From positions 1-16,498 of the forward strand of contig NZ_CALFSA010000215.1 in assembly GCF_937919355.1 (NCBI RefSeq): 16,498 nt of DNA, written 5' to 3'. Origin of the DNA: an uncultured Methanofollis sp. (GTDB taxonomy: Archaea > Halobacteriota > Methanomicrobia > Methanomicrobiales > Methanofollaceae). Under the pieces are notes generated by a model. The model did not search any database and was not told the DNA's origin. It saw nothing but the letters and a program-made list of their open reading frames with translations. The position numbers and the translations under genes are program-made. Positions 8,018 to 14,892 of this stretch are shown piece after piece (position 1 is the first letter of the stretch; every line of letters starts with the position of its first letter).

Positions 8018-8959
8018 ATGCCTGCCATCAGGGTCGAAGGGTTGACGAAGGTCTTCGGCACCCTTGTCGCCGTGGACCATATCTCCTTTGAGGTGGCGGA
8101 CGGGGAGATCTTCGGCCTTCTCGGTCCGAATGGTGCGGGGAAGACGACGACGATCAGCATGCTCACCACCCTCCTCACGCCGACAGAGGGCACCGCAGAG
8201 GTCGCCGGGGCCGACATCGTCAGAGCGCGGGACCGGGTCAGGGAGCAGATCGGCGTCGTCTTCCAGGAACCTGCACTGGACACGAACCTCACCGGCAGGG
8301 AGAACCTGGACTTCCACGCACGGATGTACGGGATCGGCCGCACCGAGAGAGAGGAGAGGATCAGGGCGGTCCTCGCCCTGGTGGAACTCTCCGACAGGGC
8401 CGACGCTCTCGTCGCCGAATACTCCGGGGGGATGAAGCGCCGCCTTGAGATCGCCCGCGGCCTCATCCAGCACCCCCGCATCCTCTTCCTGGACGAACCG
8501 ACCCTCGGCCTCGACGCCCAGACGCGGCGGCACATCTGGGAGTATATCCGGACCCTCAACAGGGAGAGGGGCGTGACCGTGATCCTGACGACCCACTACA
8601 TGGAGGAGGCCGACCGCCTCTGCGACAGGGTGGCGATCATCGACCGCGGCCGCATCGCCGTCCTTGACACGCCGGAGAAACTGAAGGAGGCGCTCGGCGG
8701 CGATGCGATCACCCTCTCCATCGAGGGGGACGCCGAACCCCTCCTGAAGGCCCTTGCCGGTCTCCCCTGGGTCAAACAGGCGGGTGTGGCGAGCGGCGCA
8801 ATCACCCTCACCGTGGAGCAGGGCGAGCGGCACATCCCCGCCCTCATCGCCGCCGCCGGGTCTGCCGGGGTCGCGGTCACCGCGGTGAACCTGAGAAAAC
8901 CGAGTCTGGAGGACGTCTTCATCCAGGTGACCGGGCGGTCGATCAGGGAGGGCGCATGA
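8018..8959 (+). CDS. ABC transporter ATP-binding protein, DrrA-like
   Basis: A 313-residue nucleotide-binding subunit of an ABC-2 type exporter. It has Walker A GPNGAGKTT (Lys42), Q-loop VVFQEP, signature YSGGMKRR (Ser136), Walker B LFLDEPTLGLD (Asp159, Glu160), and H-loop TTHY (His193). The ~80-residue C-terminal extension after the core, ending near PSLEDVFIQVTGR, is typical of the daunorubicin-resistance (DrrA) and related drug or lipid exporter ATPases. ATG 8018 is the first start and is preceded by GGGGAGG about 15 bases upstream, which is long for an SD. The gene overlaps the permease gene as ATGA. Substrate is not predictable; antibiotics, lipids or polysaccharide precursors are all possible. 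Confidence 0.95.
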   Translation: MPAIRVEGLTKVFGTLVAVDHISFEVADGEIFGLLGPNGAGKTTTISMLTTLLTPTEGTAEVAGADIVRARDRVREQIGVVFQEPALDTNLTGRENLDFHARMYGIGRTEREERIRAVLALVELSDRADALVAEYSGGMKRRLEIARGLIQHPRILFLDEPTLGLDAQTRRHIWEYIRTLNRERGVTVILTTHYMEEADRLCDRVAIIDRGRIAVLDTPEKLKEALGGDAITLSIEGDAEPLLKALAGLPWVKQAGVASGAITLTVEQGERHIPALIAAAGSAGVAVTAVNLRKPSLEDVFIQVTGRSIREGA

Positions 8960-9720
8960 GGGACCTCACCGCGATCGCCGTCCTCTGGCAGAGGGAAATG
9001 ATCCGCTTCTTCAGGGCGAAGTCGCGGGTCGTCGGGACGCTCGGCATGCCCATCTTCTTCCTCGCCTTCCTGGGGTTCGGTTTCCAGACAAGCAGCGTCC
9101 CCGGCATCCCGGCGGGCATCGACTACGTCACCTTTCTCGTGCCCGGCATCCTCGGCATGACGATCCTCTTCTCCTCGACCTTTGCCGGGATCTCGGTCCT
9201 CTGGGACAGGGAGTTCGGGTTCCTCAAGGAGATCATGGTGGCGCCGGTCAGCAGGACGGCGATCGTCCTCGGGCGGATCGCGGGCGGGGCGACGACCTCC
9301 CTTGTGCAGGGGGTACTCATCCTCCTCCTTGCCGTCCCGATGGGTTTCCCCCTCCCCGGCGTCGTCCCCTTCCTTGCTGCGGTCGCCTTCATGCTCCTCA
9401 TCGCCGCCGCATTCATCTCCCTCGGCCTCATCTTCGCCTCGAATATGAAGGACATCCACGGTTTCTCCCTCGTCATGAACTTCGTCGTCTTCCCGATCTT
9501 CTTCCTCTCGGGCGCCCTCTTCCCGGTCGAAAACCTGCCGGCATGGCTTCTCCCCCTCGCCTATGCCGACCCCCTCACCTACGGGGTGGACGGTCTGCGG
9601 GGCGTGCTAACAGGTGTCTCGTCTTTCTCCCCTCTCCTGGATTTCGTCATCCTTTCCGCCTTTGCCCTTCTCCTCCTCGCCCTTGGTGCCTGGTTCTTTG
9701 AGAGGAGCGAGTCTGCCTGA
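8956..9720 (+). CDS. ABC-2 type transporter permease
   Basis: Membrane subunit paired with the preceding ATPase. The 254-residue protein has six predicted membrane segments (about 26-43, 57-82, 101-127, 131-160, 166-188, 228-248). It carries the family motif WDREFGFLKEIMVAPVSR, the cytoplasmic coupling region, and FLSGALFPVENLPAWL followed by ADPLTYGVDGLRG near the C terminus. Two copies are expected per transporter, giving a full exporter with a dimer of the ATPase. ATG 8956 overlaps the ATPase stop by four bases, with GGGAGG six bases upstream, so the two are co-translated. It is normal in length for the family. Confidence 0.93.
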   Translation: MRDLTAIAVLWQREMIRFFRAKSRVVGTLGMPIFFLAFLGFGFQTSSVPGIPAGIDYVTFLVPGILGMTILFSSTFAGISVLWDREFGFLKEIMVAPVSRTAIVLGRIAGGATTSLVQGVLILLLAVPMGFPLPGVVPFLAAVAFMLLIAAAFISLGLIFASNMKDIHGFSLVMNFVVFPIFFLSGALFPVENLPAWLLPLAYADPLTYGVDGLRGVLTGVSSFSPLLDFVILSAFALLLLALGAWFFERSESA

Positions 9721-9732
9721 TCAGGCACCACC

Positions 9733-9740
9733 TTTTTCTT
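9733..9740 (+). terminator. Possible T-rich terminator after the ABC operon
   Basis: TTTTTCTT lies 12 bases after the permease stop in the 38-base gap before the rhodanese gene. Archaeal termination often uses such T-runs without a hairpin. It is short, and it could equally act as the TATA-like element of the rhodanese gene, though it is rather close to the ATG at 9759. Confidence 0.3.
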
Positions 9741-9758
9741 GGATGATGAGATCTGTGC

Positions 9759-10229
9759 ATGGCGAAGATGATGCTGGCCGTCGTCTGTTGCGCCCTTCTC
9801 CTTACGGTCCTGGTCGTGGGACTCGCTGTCAGCGGGAGAATGGCAGAGGGGGATCTCCCCCGCGTGACCCTCGCCGGCGAGGGAGCAGAGGTGAAGAATG
9901 TGGATGTCGGGGAGGCCTATGCCCTGATCGCCGACCGCGAGGGTGACCCTGCCTTCGTCATCCTCGACGTCAGGACGCCCGGCGAGGTTGCGGCCGGGTA
10001 TATCGAAGGGGCGGTGAATATCAACTACCGCAATGACTCGTTTTCCCGCGAGATCTCGGCCCTCGACCGGGGCAAGACCTATCTTGTCTACTGCCGGGCC
10101 GGCAACAGGAGCGCCCGGACGTCGGAGATGATGGTGAAGGACGGTTTTGCAGAAGTCTACAATATGGAGGGCGGGATCACGGCGTGGAGAGAGGCGGGAT
10201 ATCCAGTGGTCCGAGAGTCCCCGGCGTGA
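9759..10229 (+). CDS. Membrane-anchored or exported rhodanese-like sulfurtransferase
   Basis: A 156-residue protein with one N-terminal hydrophobic helix (about residues 4-26, a signal peptide or anchor) and a single rhodanese domain (about 45-150). The catalytic loop is CRAGNRS with Cys112. Other visible family motifs are ILDVRTPGEVAAGYIEGAVNI and NMEGGITAWREAGYPV. Rhodaneses move sulfane sulfur through a Cys persulfide. Export of this one suggests work outside the membrane or anchored to it, so it may serve envelope thiol or sulfide chemistry and not cytoplasmic tRNA thiolation. ATG 9759 was chosen because the signal sequence starts there. No strong SD is visible. The last 53 bases overlap the convergent lipoprotein gene. 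The neighbouring RudS-like gene also concerns sulfur, but on the other strand. Confidence 0.9.
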   Translation: MAKMMLAVVCCALLLTVLVVGLAVSGRMAEGDLPRVTLAGEGAEVKNVDVGEAYALIADREGDPAFVILDVRTPGEVAAGYIEGAVNINYRNDSFSREISALDRGKTYLVYCRAGNRSARTSEMMVKDGFAEVYNMEGGITAWREAGYPVVRESPA

Positions 10230-10614
10230 CAGCGGTTTCGCCGCTGTGGACTGTCCGCCCATACTGGTCGATGATGTCGGTCTTCGCGACCACCGTGACG
10301 CCGGGTTCTGATGGCACGGGCGGGAGTTCGATCGGGCGGTCTGCGGAGATATCTTCGTAGACCCTCCCGGCCACGGCGACGGCCACCTCCTCGCCCTGCC
10401 TGACCTCGAAGGTGACAAAGTACGGGGCCGGTTCTGTGCTGTCCGGGTGGTAAAGGAAGACGATCTCGTCGGGCACTCCGCCAGTGTGCGCCGCACCTGC
10501 CCTGAAAGTCACCGGTTCCGGGAGACTGCCGTCGGGCGTGCCGAGGCAGCATGCTGAGGCCGCCGCTGCGACAAGGACGAGCAGGCAGGCCAGTATGATC
10601 CTTTTTTTCGTCAT
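10177..10614 (-). CDS. Small predicted lipoprotein, function unknown
   Basis: A 145-residue protein not recognised as a known family. The N terminus is a clear secretion signal: MTKKR, a hydrophobic run, then AASACC, a lipobox-like site with Cys22 or Cys23 as the anchor. The mature part is beta-rich and Pro-rich (VTFRAGAAHTGGVPDEIVFLYH, EVRQGEEVAVAVAGRVYEDIS), suggesting a small beta-sandwich outside the membrane. The ATG overlaps the TAA of the upstream RudS-like gene as TAATG, so the two are probably co-translated. Its 3' end overlaps the rhodanese gene on the other strand by 53 bases. The lysine-rich start gives a T7 run on the plus strand at 10602-10608. That run is coding and should not be read as a terminator. 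Confidence 0.8.
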   Translation of the reverse strand: MTKKRIILACLLVLVAAAASACCLGTPDGSLPEPVTFRAGAAHTGGVPDEIVFLYHPDSTEPAPYFVTFEVRQGEEVAVAVAGRVYEDISADRPIELPPVPSEPGVTVVAKTDIIDQYGRTVHSGETAVTPGTLGPLDIPPLSTP

Positions 10615-11597
10615 TATTTTTCCCAGTAGTCCCTCTGGTTATGGGAGAGGTCCTCAGACACGCCCATCAGTTCGGCGGGAAAGGGGGAGAAGAAGGTCTG
10701 CTCCCGGAGGTAGTCGTCGTCGAACCGCACGATCCAGCCTCTCAGGATCGTCAGGTTCGGGCAGATGGTGACCCTGTCCTGGCGGTACTGCTCCAGTGTG
10801 TCGAGGAAGAAGGTCTTCTCCGCGGGGGAGAGTCCGCCCCTGAAGCGGCCGAGGGCATGGAGGAGGACGTTGATGTTTGCGGTGTAGCGGGGTGCCCGCG
10901 ACAGTGCGGCGTTCAGGTGGTCGCCGTACTCTCCTGCGACCTCAGGGAATTCTCTCTTCTCAGGGTTTGCGGTGATCCTCCCGAGTTCCCTGAGTTCTTT
11001 CTGGCTGTAGGCCATCAGGAGGAGTTTGTTCCGCGTGTGGAAGGTGGCGAGGTCCTGCATGTCGCCGCCTGCCCGCACCTCCCTGAATGCGGCGAGGGTG
11101 AAGATCCGTGTGAGGTAGTGCTCCCTGATCCGCCTGTTCCGCAGGCGCCCCTCGTCCTCGGCAGGGAGGTGCGGGAACTGTCTGGCCATGGCGGCGGCGA
11201 AGACCCCCGCCGTCTTTCCCATGACGTCCCCTGCCCCTCCTGCCCGGTAGACCTTCACGTCCCTGATCCCGCAGGAGGGCGAGCGGGACTTGAGGAGGAA
11301 TCCGTCGATCTCCCGGAGGGTTGCGGCGAAAGACGCGGCGAACCTCTTCATCCTCCCTGTGACGTCGAGCCCTGTCTCGTGCTGGACAAGGCGCTCGCCG
11401 TCCTGTTCCCTGACGGTTCGCACCGGTTTTCTCGGCACGCCAAGTCCGATCTCGACCTCCGCGCAGACCGGGAGAAAGTCCACGTGGGGTGCGAGCATCC
11501 GGACGACCTCGCTCGTGATCATGTCCCCGTTCCAGCGGCAGTGGTCGAAGCCAAGGCACCTGCTGACGACCACCCGTGGCCGTGCAAACGCTCTCAC
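10614..11597 (-). CDS. DUF523 (TudS)-DUF1722 fusion protein, RudS-like tRNA 4-thiouridine desulfidase
   Basis: A 327-residue two-domain protein. The N-terminal DUF523/TudS domain (about 7-150) opens with VVVSRCLGFDHCRWNG (Cys14, Cys20). It continues with LPVCAEVEIGLGVPR (Cys45) and KSRSPSCGIRDVKVY (Cys109). Three such cysteines hold the [4Fe-4S] cluster in thiouracil desulfurase. The C-terminal DUF1722 domain (about 185-310) contains FHTRNKLLLMAYSQ and the YxxxxNxLLHALG-like stretch. Fusions of this kind include bacterial YbgA-type proteins and RudS, shown to remove sulfur from tRNA s4U. The archaeal activity is inferred. The start is GTG 11597, with GGAGAG five bases upstream. Longer minus-strand readings to 12557 antisense the prenyltransferase and were rejected. 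The lipoprotein gene follows with a one-base overlap. Confidence 0.88.
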   Translation of the reverse strand: MRAFARPRVVVSRCLGFDHCRWNGDMITSEVVRMLAPHVDFLPVCAEVEIGLGVPRKPVRTVREQDGERLVQHETGLDVTGRMKRFAASFAATLREIDGFLLKSRSPSCGIRDVKVYRAGGAGDVMGKTAGVFAAAMARQFPHLPAEDEGRLRNRRIREHYLTRIFTLAAFREVRAGGDMQDLATFHTRNKLLLMAYSQKELRELGRITANPEKREFPEVAGEYGDHLNAALSRAPRYTANINVLLHALGRFRGGLSPAEKTFFLDTLEQYRQDRVTICPNLTILRGWIVRFDDDYLREQTFFSPFPAELMGVSEDLSHNQRDYWEK

Positions 11598-11687
11598 ATC
11601 TCTCTCCGATCCATGGAGAGACGCCACCCCACATAGAGGTTTCTCTCCCCGACCTCCACGCAGGTCGCCGCGGGGTATGGCCGCCAC

Positions 11688-11696
11688 CCTTATCTT
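11688..11696 (+). promoter_or_regulatory. Candidate TATA box of a leaderless prenyltransferase gene
   Basis: CCTTATCTT lies about 26 bases upstream of the ATG at 11718. No SD is visible between the two. That spacing would place the transcription start at or next to the ATG, so this gene may be leaderless, unlike most others here. Evidence is positional only. Confidence 0.35.
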
Positions 11697-11717
11697 CCTC
11701 CGGGCACCTGCTCGTGC

Positions 11718-12614
11718 ATGGCAGGGACGCTCCTTGCACTCGTACGCCTCGGCCGCTTCCGCTTTCTCCTCGGTGGCCTTCTCCTCTGCATCTTCGGCGC
11801 CCTCCTCGCCGGGGTGGCCGGACACTCCATCGACCCTGTCCGCCTCCTCGCCGGGTGGACGGTCCTTGCGGCCGGACAACTCTCGGTCTCGTACAGCAAC
11901 GACTATTTCGACCGTGTGGCCGACCGGGCAGGGACGCAGACCCGGATATCGGGAGGGAGCGGCGTCCTCCTGGAGAGGCCAGACCTCGCACCTCTTGCGC
12001 GGCAGGTCGCCCTCTCGCTCATTGGGGCCTCCATCCTCATCGCCCTTGACTATGCCGCCCTCTACCCGGTGCCCCTGTACTTCCTCCCCTTCGTCCTTGC
12101 CGGCAACCTCGTCGGCTGGTACTATACGGCGCCGCCCCTTGCCTTCGCCTACCGCGGCCTTGGCGAGGCGGCGACTGCCCTCACCTTCGGTTTCTTCATG
12201 CCCGGCATGGGCTATCTCGTCGTTGCAGGGGGTTTCGACCTCTTTTTTGTTGCAAGGACGGTCCCGCTCCTCTTCTTCGGTCTCGGGTTCATCATCACCG
12301 TCGAGACGCCGGACAGGGAGGGCGACGCGGCCGCCGGGAAGAGGACCTTTGTTGTCAGGTACGGCAGGCGAGCGGCATTTCTCGCGGTCTTCGCCGCCTT
12401 CGCCGCCTTCGCCGCGGGCGCCCTCCTCCTCTACCCTCTCCTCCCGGTCCCTGCCATCGGGATCGCATCGCTCCTTCCCGTTGCGAGGGCGGCGTTTGCC
12501 TGCCTCAGGCCCCCCTCGGGTCGTGCCGCCGTCGTAGCCGCGGCCGGGAGGAACCATGCCGCCCTTGCGGCCTTCGTCCTCCTTGCGGACATCGTCCTTG
12601 CGGCCCGTCTCTGA
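11718..12614 (+). CDS. UbiA family prenyltransferase (MenA-like)
   Basis: A 298-residue membrane protein with about eight to nine membrane segments. The first Asp-rich motif is SNDYFDRVADRAGT (NDxxDxxxD), which binds the prenyl diphosphate through Mg2+. The second is ETPDREGDAAAGKRT (DxxxD type), after membrane segment six. The middle holds GWYYTAPPLAFAYRGLGE, a typical UbiA loop. The acceptor is not known. In methanogens the family includes geranylgeranylglyceryl phosphate prenylation for membrane lipids and MenA-like enzymes. The sequence looks nearer the MenA-like group to me, which is a soft judgement. It is divergent from the RudS-like gene across 120 bases. Its TGA is directly adjacent to the stop of the opposing VOC gene, with no gap. 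Confidence 0.85.
   Translation: MAGTLLALVRLGRFRFLLGGLLLCIFGALLAGVAGHSIDPVRLLAGWTVLAAGQLSVSYSNDYFDRVADRAGTQTRISGGSGVLLERPDLAPLARQVALSLIGASILIALDYAALYPVPLYFLPFVLAGNLVGWYYTAPPLAFAYRGLGEAATALTFGFFMPGMGYLVVAGGFDLFFVARTVPLLFFGLGFIITVETPDREGDAAAGKRTFVVRYGRRAAFLAVFAAFAAFAAGALLLYPLLPVPAIGIASLLPVARAAFACLRPPSGRAAVVAAAGRNHAALAAFVLLADIVLAARL
12390..12415 (+). repeat. Short in-frame 9-base tandem repeat in the prenyltransferase gene
   Basis: TTCGCCGCC is repeated almost three times in a row, coding FAAFAAFAA within a membrane helix. Being a multiple of three, a change in copy number would keep the frame and only alter helix length. Confidence 0.7.
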
Positions 12615-12968
12615 TCAGGGTGCGTTCTCCCAGAGGCCGAAGCGGTTCTTCTCCGTGTCCTCGCAGACCGCGAGGTACCCCATCCCCGGCACCGGCGTCT
12701 TCCCGGTGACCACCCGGCCGCCGAGTGCTGTCACCCGATCGAGACACTCCTCGATGGAGGGGACGTCGATGTAGAGCATCATGTGCTGCCCCGCGTACTC
12801 GCGGGCGAAGAGGTCGCCCCCGACCTCCCCGCCTGTCGAGACCATCCAGAAGTCGTCCTTGAAGGGAACGGGGAACGGCGTCGTCTCCCACCCGAAGAGA
12901 TCGCGATAAAATGCCTTCGCCCTGCCCGTATCGTCGGCAGGGATCTCGAACCATGTCACCGATGGCAT
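12615..12968 (-). CDS. VOC superfamily (glyoxalase/bleomycin resistance-like) protein
   Basis: A 117-residue single-module VOC protein with two beta-alpha-beta-beta-beta repeats. It begins SVTWFEIPADDTGRAKAFYRDLFGW and ends CEDTEKNRFGLWENAP. Candidate metal or ligand residues are the Glu in WFEIPA, the His in GQHMMLYIDV and the Glu in GLWE. The family covers lyases, dioxygenases and binding proteins, so the activity is open. ATG 12968 is chosen because family members begin at this point. An upstream GTG at 13007 would add 13 residues and overlap the previous stop as GTGA, which would fit coupling as seen elsewhere here. A GC-rich hairpin lies directly before the ATG. It is the last gene of the minus-strand group and meets the prenyltransferase stop end to end. 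Confidence 0.85.
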   Translation of the reverse strand: MPSVTWFEIPADDTGRAKAFYRDLFGWETTPFPVPFKDDFWMVSTGGEVGGDLFAREYAGQHMMLYIDVPSIEECLDRVTALGGRVVTGKTPVPGMGYLAVCEDTEKNRFGLWENAP

Positions 12969-12989
12969 GGGCCCGTGTGGGCCCCCATC
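12961..12989 (-). promoter_or_regulatory. Hairpin enclosing the VOC start codon
   Basis: In the minus-strand RNA, GGGCCC-ACAC-GGGCCC (12969-12984) makes a 6-bp stem. The flanking GATGG and CCATC add 5 bp. The three bases left unpaired between the stems are exactly the AUG (12968-12966). The pairing is read directly from sequence. A regulatory role is inference, and if translation starts at 13007 the element is simply coding. Confidence 0.4.
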
Positions 12990-13003
12990 CAGAATAGCCT
13001 TTC

Positions 13004-13597
13004 TCACTTCCCCTTGCGGAAGTGCTTGAAGAGCCTGATGTCGGTCTTCCTGTCCCGCACCTGCGGGAAAGTCCCCTCCGCCGCGTAGCGCACGTCCTCG
13101 ACAGAGTAGAAGGCCTTCGGGGAGTACGCACCCACCTTGGCGATCACGTCCGGGATGTTCCGCCGCCGCACAACGGTGAAGATGACCTTCCCTGGCCCTG
13201 CCTTCCCCTGCGCCTCCATCACGGTCACCCCGTAGCCCGCGGACCGCAGGGTGCCGATGAGAGCGGTGGCGTCCCTCTGCGTGATGATCCTGATGACTGC
13301 AAGTCCCATCGCGATCTTCTCCTCGACCAGTATGCCGATGTAGTTGCCCGCGGCAAAACCTGCGGCATAGGCGATGTAGTTGACGTAGTTGGTGAGGTTT
13401 GCGAAGATCTGCCCGATTGCCGTGAGCCAGATGAGGATCTCAAAGAAACCGAGGACCGGGGCGACGACCTTCATGCCGCGGGCGACGAAGATGATCCGCA
13501 TCGTCCCGATGGTGACGTCGGCTATCCTCGCAAAGAAGATGAGGATAGGCAGCAGGATGGTGGAAAAAATCCAGGGGTCAATCTCGAACACAGGCAT
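13004..13597 (-). CDS. DUF5698/DUF2179 (UPF0316) membrane protein
   Basis: A 197-residue protein with three N-terminal membrane segments (about 10-32, 43-63, 67-90; the DUF5698 region) and a soluble C-terminal DUF2179 domain (about 100-170). Family-typical stretches are ARIADVTIGTMRIIFVARG and FFEILIWLTAIGQI. The soluble part has VTVMEAQGKAGPGKVIFTVVRRR and FYSVEDVRYAAEG. The family occurs in bacteria and methanogens with no settled function; the DUF2179 part resembles a small ligand-binding or regulatory domain. ATG 13597 follows AAAGGAGACA, a good SD. The gene lies 27 bases downstream of the M20 gene on the same strand and touches the VOC gene, so the three are probably co-transcribed. Confidence 0.87.
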   Translation of the reverse strand: MPVFEIDPWIFSTILLPILIFFARIADVTIGTMRIIFVARGMKVVAPVLGFFEILIWLTAIGQIFANLTNYVNYIAYAAGFAAGNYIGILVEEKIAMGLAVIRIITQRDATALIGTLRSAGYGVTVMEAQGKAGPGKVIFTVVRRRNIPDVIAKVGAYSPKAFYSVEDVRYAAEGTFPQVRDRKTDIRLFKHFRKGK

Positions 13598-13624
13598 TGT
13601 CTCCTTTAAAATGTACAGTGAGGA

Positions 13625-14848
13625 TCAGGGGCGCCGTGCACAGGCAATGACTGATGCGGCAAGGGCGACGGTCCCTGTCCTGATCGCAGGCCCGGCGGCC
13701 GGGGCGAAGTGTGAGGAGTGGAGGTACGCGTCCCCGCTCCCTTCGTCCTTTGTCCCGATCCTGAAGTAGGCAAGGGGGATGCCGGCGTCCCCGAAGACGG
13801 CGAAGTCCTCGCTCCCTGCGAGGGGCGGGATCTCGACGACCGCTCCGGCGCCGAGGCACTCCTCTATCCCGGCACCGCACTTCCCGGTGAGGGCGGCGTC
13901 GGTGACGAGGGGCGGCACAGATTCGTCGATCACCGTCACCACCGGCATCCTCCCGGGCGGCATGCCTGCGGCCATCGCCGTCCCCTCTGCGATCCTCCGG
14001 ATCGCCGCAAGGCCCTGGTCGCGGACCGCAGGGCGGTGGTATCTGAGGTTCAGTTTCAGGGCCACCTCGTCGGGGATCGCATTGTGCTTTGTCCCGCCGT
14101 GGATCGCGCCGATCGAGAGGACGAAGAAGTCGTTCGGGTCGATCTCGCGGCTCCGTATGGTCTGGAGGGCGAGGACCGTCTCCGCCGCCAGGACGATGGG
14201 GTCGCGGGTCCGGTCGGGATGGGCGGCATGGCCACCGATTCCCCGCACCACAAGGTCGATTGACTCCCCGCCGGCCGAGAGGATGCCCGACCGCGTCCCG
14301 ACCCGGCCGGCACCGATGTCAGGGCCTGCGTGGACGGCGACCGCGCAGTCGGGTCTCGGGAACCTCTCGAAAAGGCCGTCGGCGATCATCCTTTTCGCCC
14401 CGGCGACGACCTCCTCCGCAGGTTGGCCGACGAAGAGGACGGTCCCTCTCCAGCATTCACGACAGGCGGCGAGGAGGCGTGCCGCCCCGACAAGGGACGT
14501 CATGTGCAGGTCGTGGCCGCAGGCATGCATGACGCCGGGGCGCCTGCTGGCATACGAGAGGCCGGTCTCCTCCGTGATGGGGAGGGCGTCCATGTCGGCC
14601 CTGAGCATCACCACCGGCCCTTCGCCGTTTTCAAGCACGCCGACGAGACCGTGGCCCCCGATGCCGCGGGTGACAGTGCACCCCGCAGCCTCCAGCGCCC
14701 CGGCAAGCCGTGCGGCCGTCTCCTCCTCCGCACCCGATACTTCGGGGGAAGCGTGGAACTCCCTGTAGAGGTCGAGCAGCAGAGGGACCTCCCTCTCTGT
14801 CGGGTCGAGGATACGTTCTTTCCATGCGGTTCCGGACTGTGCTGACAC
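13625..14848 (-). CDS. M20 family amidohydrolase / peptidase (hippurate hydrolase-like, M20D)
   Basis: A 407-residue zinc amidohydrolase that likely cleaves N-acyl amino acids or similar amides in the cytoplasm. The metal-binding segment is MHACGHDLHM (Cys110, His112), followed by GQPAEEVVAGAKRM (Glu145, Glu146). VHAGPDIGAG supplies a further His, and the C-terminal His lies in HSSHFAPAAG. The dimerisation domain contains RGIGGHAAHPDRTRDP. Length and layout match M20D (hippurate hydrolase and IAA-amino acid hydrolase relatives). I chose GTG 14848 because AGAGGAG lies five bases upstream and the product then has the family length. The frame stays open to 15196, but that upstream part is a different, frameshifted gene. 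Substrate is unknown. DUF5698/DUF2179 and VOC genes follow. Confidence 0.92.
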   Translation of the reverse strand: MSAQSGTAWKERILDPTEREVPLLLDLYREFHASPEVSGAEEETAARLAGALEAAGCTVTRGIGGHGLVGVLENGEGPVVMLRADMDALPITEETGLSYASRRPGVMHACGHDLHMTSLVGAARLLAACRECWRGTVLFVGQPAEEVVAGAKRMIADGLFERFPRPDCAVAVHAGPDIGAGRVGTRSGILSAGGESIDLVVRGIGGHAAHPDRTRDPIVLAAETVLALQTIRSREIDPNDFFVLSIGAIHGGTKHNAIPDEVALKLNLRYHRPAVRDQGLAAIRRIAEGTAMAAGMPPGRMPVVTVIDESVPPLVTDAALTGKCGAGIEECLGAGAVVEIPPLAGSEDFAVFGDAGIPLAYFRIGTKDEGSGDAYLHSSHFAPAAGPAIRTGTVALAASVIACARRP

Positions 14849-14870
14849 ATATTCTCCTCTGAGTGCCGGG

Positions 14871-14882
14871 GTATTATGCATA
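14871..14882 (-). promoter_or_regulatory. Candidate TATA-like element before the M20 gene
   Basis: TATGCATAATAC on the minus strand is the only AT-rich block near the M20 start. It would place transcription start close to 14850, leaving almost no leader. That conflicts with use of the good SD at about 14854-14860. Either the start site is a few bases further upstream or the gene is read from the promoter near 15258. Confidence 0.3.
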
Positions 14883-14892
14883 TCGCCGGTCG

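Noticed and set aside
10602..10608. T7 run as a plus-strand terminator
   Set aside because: It is the complement of Lys codons (MTKKR) in the lipoprotein signal peptide, and no plus-strand gene ends nearby.
11598..12557. N-terminal extension of the RudS-like gene on the minus strand
   Set aside because: The extension is highly charged, low-complexity, and antisense to the UbiA gene. A GTG with a good SD at 11597 matches the family start.
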